Origin: Thermoleophilia bacterium | Lineage (GTDB): Bacteria > Actinomycetota > Thermoleophilia > Gaiellales > JAICJC01 | Length of the DNA: 50,398 nucleotides | NCBI GenBank assembly: GCA_025927685.1 | Contig: JAICKX010000011.1 | Location: 1 to 50,398 of the forward strand | Reading direction: 5' to 3' | Shown here: positions 33,147 through 40,533 of the stretch, in pieces | Position numbering within the stretch: position 1 is the first letter of the stretch | Layout of the letters: each line of letters begins with the position of its first letter | Translations under genes and position numbers: made by a program | The notes under the pieces: generated by a model | The model's input: only the letters and a program-made list of their open reading frames with translations | Databases searched by the model: none | Told to the model about the DNA's origin: nothing

Positions 33147-33846
33147 GCTCGAGCGCCTGCTCGAGCTCGCCGACCGGGTCGAGACCCTCGAGCGCCGCCT
33201 GGTCCGGGCCGAGACGCTCACCGGCGAGCTCGCGCGCCACGAGGAGCTGGTCGCGGCCGCCCCCGAGGTCGGCGCGGCGATGGAGCGGGCCGGCGTGGCC
33301 CTCCGGCCGATCACGCGCCAGCTCGAGCGGGAGTGGGTCGACCAGGGGCCGCTCGTCACCGACTGGCAGCGCGCCTTCGAGCTCGAGCAGATCGCCGAGG
33401 CCGCCGGCGCCGATCCGAGCCTGAGCGCGCAGGAGGCCGACGCGGCCCGCCGGCGGGTCGAGTCCGCCCGGCTGGCCACCCGCCGCCAGCGCGAGCTGAT
33501 CGACCGCGAGCGCGAGGCGATGACCGAGGCCGTCGACCGCTCGCCGTTCGACGTCGAGATCCCGGCGGGCGGCGCCGACGCCCGGCCGGAGGCGGCCCGG
33601 CGGGAGGCGCTGGCCCTCGCCGGCGTCGCGCAGGAGGCGGCGGGCGACGTGGCGGAGGCCGGGTCGGCCGCCGCCGCGCGCGCGGCCGACGCTCGCGCCG
33701 AGCTGGGACGGCTGGGCGAGCCGGCGGCGCTGCGCCGCGAGCTGGAGGAGCTCCGCGCCCGGCTCCCGGGCGAGGTGAAGCTTGGGGAGGACGCGCCGGC
33801 GTCCGCCGCCGTGAAGCTCGAGCGCGCGGGCGTGCGGGTGCGTTGA
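33133..33846 (+). CDS. Coiled-coil protein of unknown function
   Basis: ATG 33133 gives 237 aa. It is mostly charged and alpha-helical: heptad-like Glu/Leu/Arg patterns run through residues 1-40 and 80-160 (for example ARRRVESARLATRRQRELIDRE). There is no membrane span or signal. It is likely cytoplasmic and oligomeric. I see no enzymatic motif. It overlaps the membrane-protein gene upstream, and its TGA overlaps the following TTG start. Confidence 0.65.
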   Translation: MKPAELERLLELADRVETLERRLVRAETLTGELARHEELVAAAPEVGAAMERAGVALRPITRQLEREWVDQGPLVTDWQRAFELEQIAEAAGADPSLSAQEADAARRRVESARLATRRQRELIDREREAMTEAVDRSPFDVEIPAGGADARPEAARREALALAGVAQEAAGDVAEAGSAAAARAADARAELGRLGEPAALRRELEELRARLPGEVKLGEDAPASAAVKLERAGVRVR

Positions 33847-34637
33847 CGGCCCAGGTGCGGGTCGTTTCGGCCGGTCTGCTCGAGCCCGCGGTCGCGCTTG
33901 CGCTCGACGAGGCGGTCGTTCGCGCCGAGCCCGGCTCGCCCGTCCTGGTGCTGTGGCACACGCGGCCCGCGGTGGTGATCGGCCGCTTCCAACGGGCGGA
34001 CTGGGAGGTCGACGCGGCGGCGTGCGCAGCCCGGAGCGTGCGCGTCTGGCGGCGCTTCACCGGCGGCGGGGCGGTCTATCTCGATCACGGCACGCTGTGC
34101 GCCGGGATCGTCGTCCCCGCCGGCCATCCCGACGCGGCGCTGGGGGTGCCCGAGCTGTACGCGCCGTTCCTGGACGGGATCGCCGCCGCCTGCCGCGCGC
34201 TCGGGGTCGAGGCACGCCGTGACGAGCGAACGGTGCGCGTGGACGGCCGCAAGGTCACGGGCGTCGCCGCCCACCGCGGCCGCCGGGCGACGCTGGTGCA
34301 CGGGACGCTGCTCGTGGAGGCCGACCTCGAGGCCCTGTCCGCCTGCCTCGCCGGCCCGCGCGGCGGAAGTCTCGACGCGCGCCCGCGGCCGGCGCCGAGC
34401 CGGCCCGACACGGTCGCGAACGTCGGCGTCGGCATGGCCGCCGCTCGGGCCGCGGTCGCGCGCGCGTTCGCGGGCGAGGCCGCCGCCGAGGAGGCGCCCT
34501 CGGCGCGGGAGCTCGAGCTCGGAGCGGAGCTCCGGCGCGGGCGCTACGCCGATCCGGAGTGGCATGCGGGACCGTGGCACGACGTCACCTCCGGGGAGGT
34601 GGGCGCCGTGCTGGGAGAAGAGCGACCCTCTAGATGA
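33843..34637 (+). CDS. Lipoate-protein ligase A family protein
   Basis: TTG 33843 overlaps the previous stop as TTGA and gives 264 aa. The BPL/LplA catalytic features are LALDEAVVR near 16, VVIGRFQRADWEVD near 40, RRFTGGGAVYLDHGTLCAG near 65 (the RRxTGGGAVYHD motif) and the lysine in VDGRKVTGVAA near 137. The family attaches lipoate or octanoate to E2 or GcvH domains, or transfers biotin. The pyruvate dehydrogenase E1-alpha at 37371 could belong to a lipoylated complex. The 3' end overlaps the convergent pilin gene by 8 bp. Confidence 0.85.
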   Translation: MTAQVRVVSAGLLEPAVALALDEAVVRAEPGSPVLVLWHTRPAVVIGRFQRADWEVDAAACAARSVRVWRRFTGGGAVYLDHGTLCAGIVVPAGHPDAALGVPELYAPFLDGIAAACRALGVEARRDERTVRVDGRKVTGVAAHRGRRATLVHGTLLVEADLEALSACLAGPRGGSLDARPRPAPSRPDTVANVGVGMAAARAAVARAFAGEAAAEEAPSARELELGAELRRGRYADPEWHAGPWHDVTSGEVGAVLGEERPSR

Positions 34638-34788
34638 GGGCGATGACGTTGCCCATCAAGGCGATGACGTTGGCGCTGACCAGCGCGAACGTGGCCACGA
34701 CGGCGACGGTGATCACGCCGAGCGTGACCGCATATTCGGCCATTGTCTGGCCGCTCTCAGGGCCGGAGCAGGCCCCAAACTCGTTCAT
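34630..34788 (-). CDS. Flp/Fap-type pilin subunit, second copy
   Basis: A 52-aa minus-strand gene: start ATG 34788 after AAAGGAGG, stop TAG at 34630-34632. The protein begins MNEFGACSGPESGQTMAEYA and continues as one hydrophobic helix (VTLGVITVAVVATFALV) with a short end rich in Ala, Leu and Ile. The EYA motif and length match the first Flp pilin at 30144-30302, and the two are paralogues with different N-termini (here an extra Cys). It is divergent from osmC and overlaps the end of the lipoate ligase-like gene by 8 bp. Confidence 0.8.
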   Translation of the reverse strand: MNEFGACSGPESGQTMAEYAVTLGVITVAVVATFALVSANVIALMGNVIALI

Positions 34789-34833
34789 TGGAACCTCCTT
34801 TCGATAACAGCATCGGACGGGCGGGTATCACTG

Positions 34834-34859
34834 GAAGACCCCCTCTTGTGGGAGTCTTC
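34834..34859. repeat. Imperfect inverted repeat before the OsmC gene
   Basis: GAAGAC and GTCTTC, with CCC and GGG next to the arms and about 7 nt between them, form a dyad between the divergent pilin and OsmC genes. It is a candidate operator, about 22 nt upstream of the OsmC start. Confidence 0.3.
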
Positions 34860-34881
34860 GGTGACACTTCGAAGGAGTTGA

Positions 34882-35322
34882 ATGGCGCTCGACGCGCAGA
34901 TCTTCACGTACGAGGCGGAGCTGGAATGGCAGGGCGGCCGGCGGGCGGAGGTCAGCTCCGGCGGGCGGCCGGCGCTGGCCGTGATGCCGCCGCCCGACTT
35001 CCCGGCCGGGGACGAGGCGAGCTGGAGCCCCGAGCATCTCTTCCTGGCGTCCATCCAGTCGTGCACGATGCAGTCGTTCGTGGCCCACTGCGCCCATAAC
35101 GGGCTCGAGCTCGTGAGCTACCGGTCGTCCGCGAACGGGTCGGTGGCCCGCAACGCCGAGCGACGCTACGCCTTTCAGGCCGTCTCGATGGTCGTGTACG
35201 TGCGGATGGCCGGAGGGCACGCGGCCGCCGCCCGGGAGCTCACCGGGAAGGCGCAGCGCGACTGCTTCATCTCGGCCTCCACCACGGCCGAGGTCTCGAC
35301 CGACTGGAGGATCATCGAATGA
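34882..35322 (+). CDS. OsmC/Ohr family protein
   Basis: The 146-aa product has a GAAGGAG site 6 nt before ATG 34882. It shows the OsmC fold motifs: EHLFLASIQSCTMQSF with the first catalytic Cys near 60, and FISAST after a second Cys (QRDCFIS) near 132. Such proteins reduce organic hydroperoxides with a thiol pair. The usual acidic AAH motif differs here (VAHCAH), so specificity is unclear. It is coupled to the FIST gene by an ATGA overlap. Confidence 0.82.
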   Translation: MALDAQIFTYEAELEWQGGRRAEVSSGGRPALAVMPPPDFPAGDEASWSPEHLFLASIQSCTMQSFVAHCAHNGLELVSYRSSANGSVARNAERRYAFQAVSMVVYVRMAGGHAAAARELTGKAQRDCFISASTTAEVSTDWRIIE

Positions 35323-36458
35323 CCGTCCGCTGTGCGGTCGAGGTGGCATCCAGCGTCGCAGCCGATGCGCGCGCGTCCGCTGCCGAGGCCGCGGCCGCGG
35401 CCAGGGCGGGGCTCGGCGGGCCCCGGGCCGACCTGGCGTTCGTGTTCGTGTCGGCGGAGCACGCGGGCGACGCGGCCGAGGTGGCCGCGGAGGTGCGGCG
35501 TGAGCTCGACCCGGGCGTCCTCGCCGGCGCGAGCACGGAGGCGGTGATCGGCGGCGGCCGTGAGTTCGAAGGGCGGCCGGCGGTCAGCGTGCTGGCGGCG
35601 TCGCTCGGCTCGGGGACCGCGCGCGCCCGGCACGTCTCGGCCGCGGACGACGGCGACCTCGAGCTCGCAGGGCCGGCCGTGATCGTCGCCGACCCCTATA
35701 CGTATCCCGTCGAGCGGCTCCTGGACGACATGAACGACGCCGGTGCGGCGGTCGCGGTCGGCGGGATGGCGTCGGGCGGGCGTGGGGCCGGCGAGCACGT
35801 CCTCTTCTGCGGCGAGGAGATCCATCGCGAGGGCGCGGTCGTGGTCGACCTGGAGGGACCGGTCCAGCTGCGGACGCTCGTGTCGCAGGGCTGCGCGCCG
35901 ATCGGCCCCGAGATGGTGGTGACGCAGGCGGAGTCGAACGTGATCCACGAGCTGGCCGGGCGTCCGGCGTACGGCAGGCTGGTCGAGATCGTCGGCTCGC
36001 TCGACCTCGAGCAGGCCGAGCTGGCGCGCCGCGGCGTCCTGGCAGGGCTCGTGATCGACGAGAACCGGGTGGAGTACGGGGCCGACGACTACCTGGTGCG
36101 CGGCATCCTCGGCGGCGACCCCGAGTCGGGCGCCATCGCCGTCGGCGACGTCCCGCGCGTGGGACAGACGTTCCGCTTCCACGTGCGCGACGCCTCGACC
36201 GCCGACGCCGGCCTGCGCGCGGCGCTCGCGGCCGGCACCGCCCTTCCCGGCCGCGTCACCGGCGGGCTCCTCTTCGCCTGCAACGGGCGCGGCATGGACC
36301 TCTTCGGCACGCCTGACCACGACGCCGCGGCGACGGCAGCCGCACTGGGCGGCGCCCCCGTGGCGGGCATGTTCTGCGCCGGCGAGATCGGGCCGGTCGG
36401 CGGCCGCACGTTCCTGCACGGCTTCACGGCCACGCTGGCGCTCTTCGTCGAGGAGTGA
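35319..36458 (+). CDS. FIST N/C-domain signal protein
   Basis: The 379-aa protein has the FIST N-domain pattern (LAFVFVSAEHAGDAAEV and GASTEAVIGGGREFEGRPAVSV near 70-95) and a FIST C-domain (RGVLAGLVIDENRVEYGADDYLVRGILG, then GGLLFACNGRG and FCAGEIGPVGGRTFLHGFTATL). FIST domains bind small ligands, probably amino acids, in the cytoplasm. No output domain is fused, so it would act through a partner. It overlaps the OsmC gene by 4 bp (ATGA), which suggests a shared transcript. A GGAGG lies in the OsmC coding end. Confidence 0.88.
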   Translation: MTVRCAVEVASSVAADARASAAEAAAAARAGLGGPRADLAFVFVSAEHAGDAAEVAAEVRRELDPGVLAGASTEAVIGGGREFEGRPAVSVLAASLGSGTARARHVSAADDGDLELAGPAVIVADPYTYPVERLLDDMNDAGAAVAVGGMASGGRGAGEHVLFCGEEIHREGAVVVDLEGPVQLRTLVSQGCAPIGPEMVVTQAESNVIHELAGRPAYGRLVEIVGSLDLEQAELARRGVLAGLVIDENRVEYGADDYLVRGILGGDPESGAIAVGDVPRVGQTFRFHVRDASTADAGLRAALAAGTALPGRVTGGLLFACNGRGMDLFGTPDHDAAATAAALGGAPVAGMFCAGEIGPVGGRTFLHGFTATLALFVEE

Positions 36459-36520
36459 GGCAGCCGTCCGGCTCCGGCGAGCGCTCCATGGGCGCGTCCG
36501 GCGTGTGGTAGAACCGCGGT

Positions 36521-37027
36521 GTGAACAGCTCCGACGTGTCCCGGGCCCGATCCGCAGTCCTGCGCGACGCGGCTGCGGAGGCAGGGCGGACGAGCCGGTT
36601 CGCGCCGGGGACGCCGAAGCTGGTGGCGCAGGTGCTCGCGGAGGTTCCGATCTTCGCCGGATTCAGCGGCCGTCAGCGCCGTCGCATCGCCGAGCACGCC
36701 GAGATCGCCGAGATCATGACCGGCGAGCCGATCGTCCGTGAGGGGTTCACCGGCCAGGCGGCGTTCGTCCTCCTCACCGGCGCCGCGTGCGTCGAGCGCG
36801 ACGGAGTCTCGGTGCTGGACCTCGAGAGCGGCGCGCTGGTCGGGGAGCTGAGCCTCCTCAGCGGACAGCCCCGTTCCGCCACGGTGCGGGCCACATGCGA
36901 CCTGTGGGTGCTCCGCATCCGGCGCGACGCCTTCCGGCAGCTGGTCAGCCACGAGCCCGCCATGGCGGTTCACCTGCTGGAGACGCTCAGCCGGCGCCTC
37001 TGGGAGGCAGAGCACACCCCGTCCTAG
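36521..37027 (+). CDS. Cyclic nucleotide-binding domain protein
   Basis: The 168-aa product starts at GTG 36521. Residues 35-155 form a cNMP-binding beta-barrel: IFAGFSGRQRRRIAEHAE, EGFTGQAAFVLLTGAACVERDG, GALVGELSLLSGQPRSATVRATCDLWVL and a final helix. The phosphate-binding region (GELSLLSGQPRSA) fits a ligand site. There is no DNA-binding or membrane domain attached. It may be a small sensory protein. A weak TAGAAC stands 6 nt before the start. Its N-terminus (SRARSAVLRDAAAEAGRTSR) is basic. Confidence 0.8.
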   Translation: MNSSDVSRARSAVLRDAAAEAGRTSRFAPGTPKLVAQVLAEVPIFAGFSGRQRRRIAEHAEIAEIMTGEPIVREGFTGQAAFVLLTGAACVERDGVSVLDLESGALVGELSLLSGQPRSATVRATCDLWVLRIRRDAFRQLVSHEPAMAVHLLETLSRRLWEAEHTPS

Positions 37028-37096
37028 CGCGAAGCGCCCGGCGAAGCGCGGTCGTCGGCATCGGCGAGGAAGCGCACGGCCGTCGCGGGCGTCTTG

Positions 37097-37366
37097 TCAG
37101 GAGAGGCCCTGGCGCGCCTCGCGCACCAGGGTGACGGCCTCGGGGAAGATCAGCCGGATGGCGTCGCGCACCTGGTTGGCCTGCTCGTTGGCGGTGCCGG
37201 TCAGGTCGAGACGGCCGATCGCCGCCACCGTCATGCCGACCGCCAGGTTGATTGCCTGGTCGGCGAACGCCACGCGCTGGCCCTGCTGGGCCTGCTCCAT
37301 CCAGGCGGCCATCTGCTTCTGCAGCTCCTCGGGGTCGCCGAACATTCCGAAGGGAAACTCGCTCAT
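37097..37366 (-). CDS. Conserved small protein, likely cotranscribed with the E1-alpha gene
   Basis: The 89-aa product begins 4 nt after the end of the E1-alpha gene (ATG 37366). It reads MSEFPFGMFGDPEELQKQMAAW, then an amphipathic helix (GMTVAAIGRLDLTGTANEQANQVRDAIRLIF). It is probably soluble and helical. I cannot name the family. The close 3' position behind the dehydrogenase suggests a joint function or simply readthrough. Confidence 0.65.
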   Translation of the reverse strand: MSEFPFGMFGDPEELQKQMAAWMEQAQQGQRVAFADQAINLAVGMTVAAIGRLDLTGTANEQANQVRDAIRLIFPEAVTLVREARQGLS

Positions 37367-37370
37367 GACC

Positions 37371-38402
37371 TCAGCCTAGCGGTTGCGCGTAGACACCCTC
37401 GCGCACGCCGGCCGGGTCGGGCGGGGGGCTGGACTCGGCCTCGAGCACGCCGGCCTCGATCCAGGCGCGCACCTCGTCCTCGAGGGCGGCGAGCTCGTCG
37501 TCGGAGCAATCCTCGATCTCGGCGAGCCAGGAACGGAAGCGCTCCAGCGGGTCCTTCGAGCCGAACTCCGCCAGGAGCTCGCGCGGCACGTAGCCCGCGT
37601 CGTCGTGGACGGCGTGGCCCTCCATCCGCAGCGTGATCAGCTCGATGATCGTCGGGCCGCCGCCCTCGCGCGCCTTCTCGATGGCGCGCTGCGCCTCCCG
37701 GAACACGGTGACGACGTCGGTGCCGTCGACCACGATGCCCTCGAACCCGTACGCCGGGCCGCGGTCGGCCAGGTGCTCGCACGCGAACGAGAGCCGGTTG
37801 GGCGTCGAGTAGGCGTACTGGTTGTTGTCGATGATGTAGACGATCGGCAGGCGGCGGACGCCGGCCAGGTTCATGGACTCGTGCATGTCGCCGCGGGCGG
37901 CGGCGCCGTCGCCGCACCAGCCGATCGCGACCCGGTCCTCGCCCCGCAGCTGGAATGCGAGCGCCATCCCGGTGATGACGGGGATCATCGCCGGCAGGTG
38001 GCTGACGCCGGCCAGGAGGCCTTTCCCGGGCCCGAAGTCGTTCGAGCGCAGGTTCGAGTCGCGGCCCCGCGTCGCGCCGCCGTCGCGGCCCATGAACTGG
38101 CAGAAGATCGCCGCCGGCGGGACGCCGCGCACGAGGTGGACGCCGAGGTTCCGGTGCAGCGGCGAGGCGATGTCGTCTGCGCCCATCGCGGCCGCGACGC
38201 CGACCGAGGCGGCCTCGTTGCCGCGGCCGGTGTAGTAGCTGCCGGGCAGCTTCCCGGCCTTGAAGAGGAGGTTGCCGCGCTCCTCGACGAGGCGGGTCGC
38301 CAGCATGTCGCGGTACAGGCGGACGAGATCCTCGCGGTCGAGGCCCAGCTCGCGCGCCTCGGCCTGGCTCATGAGCGGGCTCGCCCGGCGCACCGTCGAC
38401 AT
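37371..38402 (-). CDS. Thiamine-dependent dehydrogenase E1 component, alpha subunit (PdhA/AcoA type)
   Basis: The 343-aa protein has the E1-alpha features: YTGRGNEAASVGVAAAM near 57-73, then the thiamine diphosphate motif from GDG (164-166) to IIDNNQ (about 190-195). The phosphorylation-loop region near the C-terminus is simplified. E1-alpha decarboxylates a 2-oxoacid (pyruvate, branched-chain oxoacid or acetoin). No E1-beta, E2 or E3 lies in the window, so the substrate cannot be told; the complex may be completed elsewhere. The ATG at 38402 has TATCCT 6 nt upstream on its strand (leaderless layout). Confidence 0.88.
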   Translation of the reverse strand: MSTVRRASPLMSQAEARELGLDREDLVRLYRDMLATRLVEERGNLLFKAGKLPGSYYTGRGNEAASVGVAAAMGADDIASPLHRNLGVHLVRGVPPAAIFCQFMGRDGGATRGRDSNLRSNDFGPGKGLLAGVSHLPAMIPVITGMALAFQLRGEDRVAIGWCGDGAAARGDMHESMNLAGVRRLPIVYIIDNNQYAYSTPNRLSFACEHLADRGPAYGFEGIVVDGTDVVTVFREAQRAIEKAREGGGPTIIELITLRMEGHAVHDDAGYVPRELLAEFGSKDPLERFRSWLAEIEDCSDDELAALEDEVRAWIEAGVLEAESSPPPDPAGVREGVYAQPLG

Positions 38403-38408
38403 GCCGCC

Positions 38409-38414
38409 AGGATA
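38409..38414 (-). promoter_or_regulatory. Putative -10 box (TATCCT) of the E1-alpha gene
   Basis: TATCCT on the minus strand ends 6 nt before the start codon at 38402. It is one of the best TANNNT matches in the window. Confidence 0.5.
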
Positions 38415-38427
38415 CCCGCGGCCGCGG

Positions 38428-38751
38428 CTACGAGCCGCGCTTTGCGTGCCGCGCGAGCCGTGCCAGCCGCGACTCCCATTCGGCGCCGACGTTGTCGATC
38501 CACCGCCGGGCGTCGGTCAGGGGCGCCGGCGTGAGCCGGTAGCGCGTCTCCCGGCCGGAGCGCTGCGAGGTCACGAGCCCGGCGTCGGCCAGCGTCGCGA
38601 GGTGCTTCGCGACCGCCTGGCGGGTGATCGGCAGGTCGCGCGCGAGCTCGCTGGCGGTCACGGCCTCGCGGTCGGCGAGCAGGTCGATGACGTGCCGGCG
38701 GGTGGGATCGGCGAGCGCGGCGAAGGTCGCGCCGACGGCGTCGGCGGTCAT
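38428..38751 (-). CDS. ArsR-family transcriptional regulator
   Basis: ATG 38751 (ATGA overlap with the SRPBCC gene upstream) gives 107 aa. The ArsR winged-helix is complete: FAALADPTRRHVIDLLA, the recognition helix in ELARDLPITRQAVAKHLATL, and the wing GRETRYRLTP. Metal-binding CxC motifs are absent, so it is a non-metal type, as is common for ArsR partners of AHSA1/SRPBCC proteins. It is probably an autorepressor acting on the paired operators at 39185-39227. Confidence 0.88.
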   Translation of the reverse strand: MTADAVGATFAALADPTRRHVIDLLADREAVTASELARDLPITRQAVAKHLATLADAGLVTSQRSGRETRYRLTPAPLTDARRWIDNVGAEWESRLARLARHAKRGS

Positions 38752-39167
38752 GCCGCGATCATCACCGGCCCCGCCGCGGCGTCGAGCCGCGCCTCCCACG
38801 CCCAGGCGTTCACGGCCGCGCAGGCCTGCGTGCTCGCGACCGGAAGCGTCTCGAATCCGGTCTCGACCACGGTGACGCGGGTGCCGTCCTCGGCGGGCTC
38901 GAGCTCGATCCGCACCACGGTCTCGAGCTCGACCTCGGGCACGGGATGCCAGCGGAAGACCACCCGCTCCGGGGCGGCCACCTCCTCGACCGTCCCGTGG
39001 CGCTCGCGCCCGTCATCGAAGCGGACGCGCAGGTCGCCGCCCTCGACGAGGTCGATCTCCACCTCGTCGGCCAGCCACTGCTCGAGCTGGTCGGCGTCGG
39101 TGACGGCGTGCCAGGCGTCGTCGGGGTCGAGGTCGAGCACGGTTTCGCGGGTCACGGAGTCGGACAC
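38748..39167 (-). CDS. SRPBCC/AHSA1-type polyketide cyclase-like protein
   Basis: GTG 39167, with AAAGGAGG upstream, gives 139 aa. The START-like fold is seen in VTRETVLDLDPDDAWHAVTD, EIDLVEGGDLRVRF, APERVVFRWHPV, VRIELEPAEDGTRVTVVETGF and the C-terminal helix. The family forms a hydrophobic cavity for a small ligand. In bacteria this pair (AHSA1-like plus ArsR) is common. It leads the ArsR gene and shares its promoter, so its level is probably set by the same operators. Confidence 0.82.
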   Translation of the reverse strand: MSDSVTRETVLDLDPDDAWHAVTDADQLEQWLADEVEIDLVEGGDLRVRFDDGRERHGTVEEVAAPERVVFRWHPVPEVELETVVRIELEPAEDGTRVTVVETGFETLPVASTQACAAVNAWAWEARLDAAAGPVMIAA

Positions 39168-39184
39168 GGGTACCTCCTTTACAT

Positions 39185-39227
39185 GCAACCTTCCGGTTGC
39201 GCTACCATCATGCAACTCATGGGTTGC
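39185..39227. promoter_or_regulatory. Two operator-like palindromes between the SRPBCC and clpP genes
   Basis: GCAACC-TTCC-GGTTGC at 39185-39200 and GCAACT-CATG-GGTTGC at 39212-39227 are near-identical dyads with centres 27 bp apart. They flank the promoter zone of the ArsR operon and lie just upstream of clpP, so ArsR could link the two. Confidence 0.6.
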
Positions 39228-39248
39228 ACACTCTAGCAAGGAGACGTC

Positions 39249-39875
39249 ATGGCACCGCTCATCCCGATGGTCGTCGAGCAGACCGCGCGCGGCGAGCGCT
39301 CGTTCGACATCTACTCGCGACTCCTGAACGACCGCATCATCTTCCTGGGCACCCCGGTCACGTCCGAGATCGCGAACCTGATCGTGGCCCAGATGATCCA
39401 CCTCGAGTCCGACGAGCCCGACAAGGACATCTCGCTCTACGTCAACTCGCCGGGCGGGGACGTCTACGCGGGGCTCGCGATCTACGACGCGATGCAGTAC
39501 ATCCGCTGCGAGGTCGCCACGATCTGCTTCGGGATGGCGATGTCGATGGGCGCGACCCTGCTCGCCGGCGGAGCGAAGGGCAAGCGGATGGCGCTCCCGA
39601 ACTCGAAGATCATGATCCACCAGGGCCACACCTCCGGGTTCGAGGGACAGGCCACCGACGTCGAGATCCGCGCCCGCGAGATCCTCGCGCTGCAGCGGCG
39701 GATGGAGGAGATCATGGCCCGCGACACGGGCAAGACCGCCGACCAGATCCACATCGACACGCAGCGCGACAACTTCATGACGCCCGAGGAGGCCCAGGAC
39801 TACGGGCTGATCGACGTCGTCTTCAGCACCCGGGCGCCGCGCGCAGCCGCCGCCCGCCGCACCGGTCTCGGCTGA
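39249..39875 (+). CDS. clpP: ATP-dependent Clp protease proteolytic subunit
   Basis: The 208-aa ClpP has the expected length. Catalytic residues are Ser99 in [12 protein letters not shown], His124 in IMIHQGHT, and an Asp in DTQRDNFMT near 174. The protein starts [20 protein letters not shown] with AAGGAG 6 nt upstream. It assembles to a barrel with a Clp ATPase, usually ClpX or ClpC; none is in the window. It is a single copy here while Actinobacteria often carry clpP1-clpP2 pairs. The stop lies inside the dispersed palindrome (39870-39906). Confidence 0.93.
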   Translation: MAPLIPMVVEQTARGERSFDIYSRLLNDRIIFLGTPVTSEIANLIVAQMIHLESDEPDKDISLYVNSPGGDVYAGLAIYDAMQYIRCEVATICFGMAMSMGATLLAGGAKGKRMALPNSKIMIHQGHTSGFEGQATDVEIRAREILALQRRMEEIMARDTGKTADQIHIDTQRDNFMTPEEAQDYGLIDVVFSTRAPRAAAARRTGLG

Positions 39876-39906
39876 AAAATTGGGGTCTGACCCCAATTTT
39901 TCAGCC
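39870..39906. terminator. Perfect 17-bp inverted repeat with GGGGTCTGACCCC core between convergent clpP and methyltransferase genes
   Basis: The arm GGCTGAAAAATTGGGGT repeats inverted around a CTG centre without a mismatch. It contains the clpP stop (39873-39875) and ends 6 nt before the stop of the convergent methyltransferase gene. The T-rich 3' arm would give a terminator in both directions. The same core occurs at 15858 and in glcE, so it is also a dispersed repeat. Confidence 0.65.
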
Positions 39907-39912
39907 AATGTT

Positions 39913-40533
39913 TCATCGCGTGGCCAGCAGCCACAGGAACGTCGCGTCGCCCTCGGGCTCGTGGATCGTGACCGTCTCGTCGAGCTCGATCCCGAGGCCG
40001 GCCTCGGTGAGCGCCGCGCGGGCCGCGTCCGGCTCGATGCTCGAGAAGAACATCGGCACGCCGAGCCACTCCCCGCTCCAGTCGCCGCCGCCCGTTCCGA
40101 GGCTCGCGAGGACGAGCCCGCCCGGGCGCAGCCAGCCCGCGATCCGCCGCAGCATCGCCGGCTGGTGGTCGGCCGGCAGGTGTGTGAGCGAGTAGCAGGC
40201 GGTCACGCCGTCGACGCTCTCCCTGCCCGGGTCGAACGCCGTCATGTCGGCCCGGACGAACCGCGCTTCGGGCACGAGCGCACGCGCCCGCCGGAGCTGC
40301 TCCGCCGACACGTCGACGCCGGTAACCGCGAGCCGCTCCGCCATCCGGGCGGTGGTCGGCACGCCGGCTCCGCAGCCCAGGTCGACCACGGCCGCCCCGT
40401 CGGGCAGCCCCTCCATGAAGCGCTCGACGAGCCGCGCGCGCGGGTCGCCCTCGACCCGGGCCGCCCACTCCAGGAAGCGGTCGGCCAGGGCGTCGTAGCC
40501 CCGCTCGACCACCCGGATGCGCTCGTCGGTCAC
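39913..40533 (-). CDS. SAM-dependent methyltransferase (class I)
   Basis: GTG 40533 overlaps the fabF stop (GTGA) and gives 206 aa. The SAM-binding motif I is VVDLGCGAGVPTT near 47, followed by GVDVSAEQLRRAR near 70 and VRADMTAFDP, VTACYSLTHLP and GGLVLASLGTGGGDW. The fold is Methyltransf_11/25-like. Substrate is unknown; small-molecule or lipid methylation is possible, given its coupling to a fatty-acid synthesis gene. Confidence 0.85.
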   Translation of the reverse strand: MTDERIRVVERGYDALADRFLEWAARVEGDPRARLVERFMEGLPDGAAVVDLGCGAGVPTTARMAERLAVTGVDVSAEQLRRARALVPEARFVRADMTAFDPGRESVDGVTACYSLTHLPADHQPAMLRRIAGWLRPGGLVLASLGTGGGDWSGEWLGVPMFFSSIEPDAARAALTEAGLGIELDETVTIHEPEGDATFLWLLATR

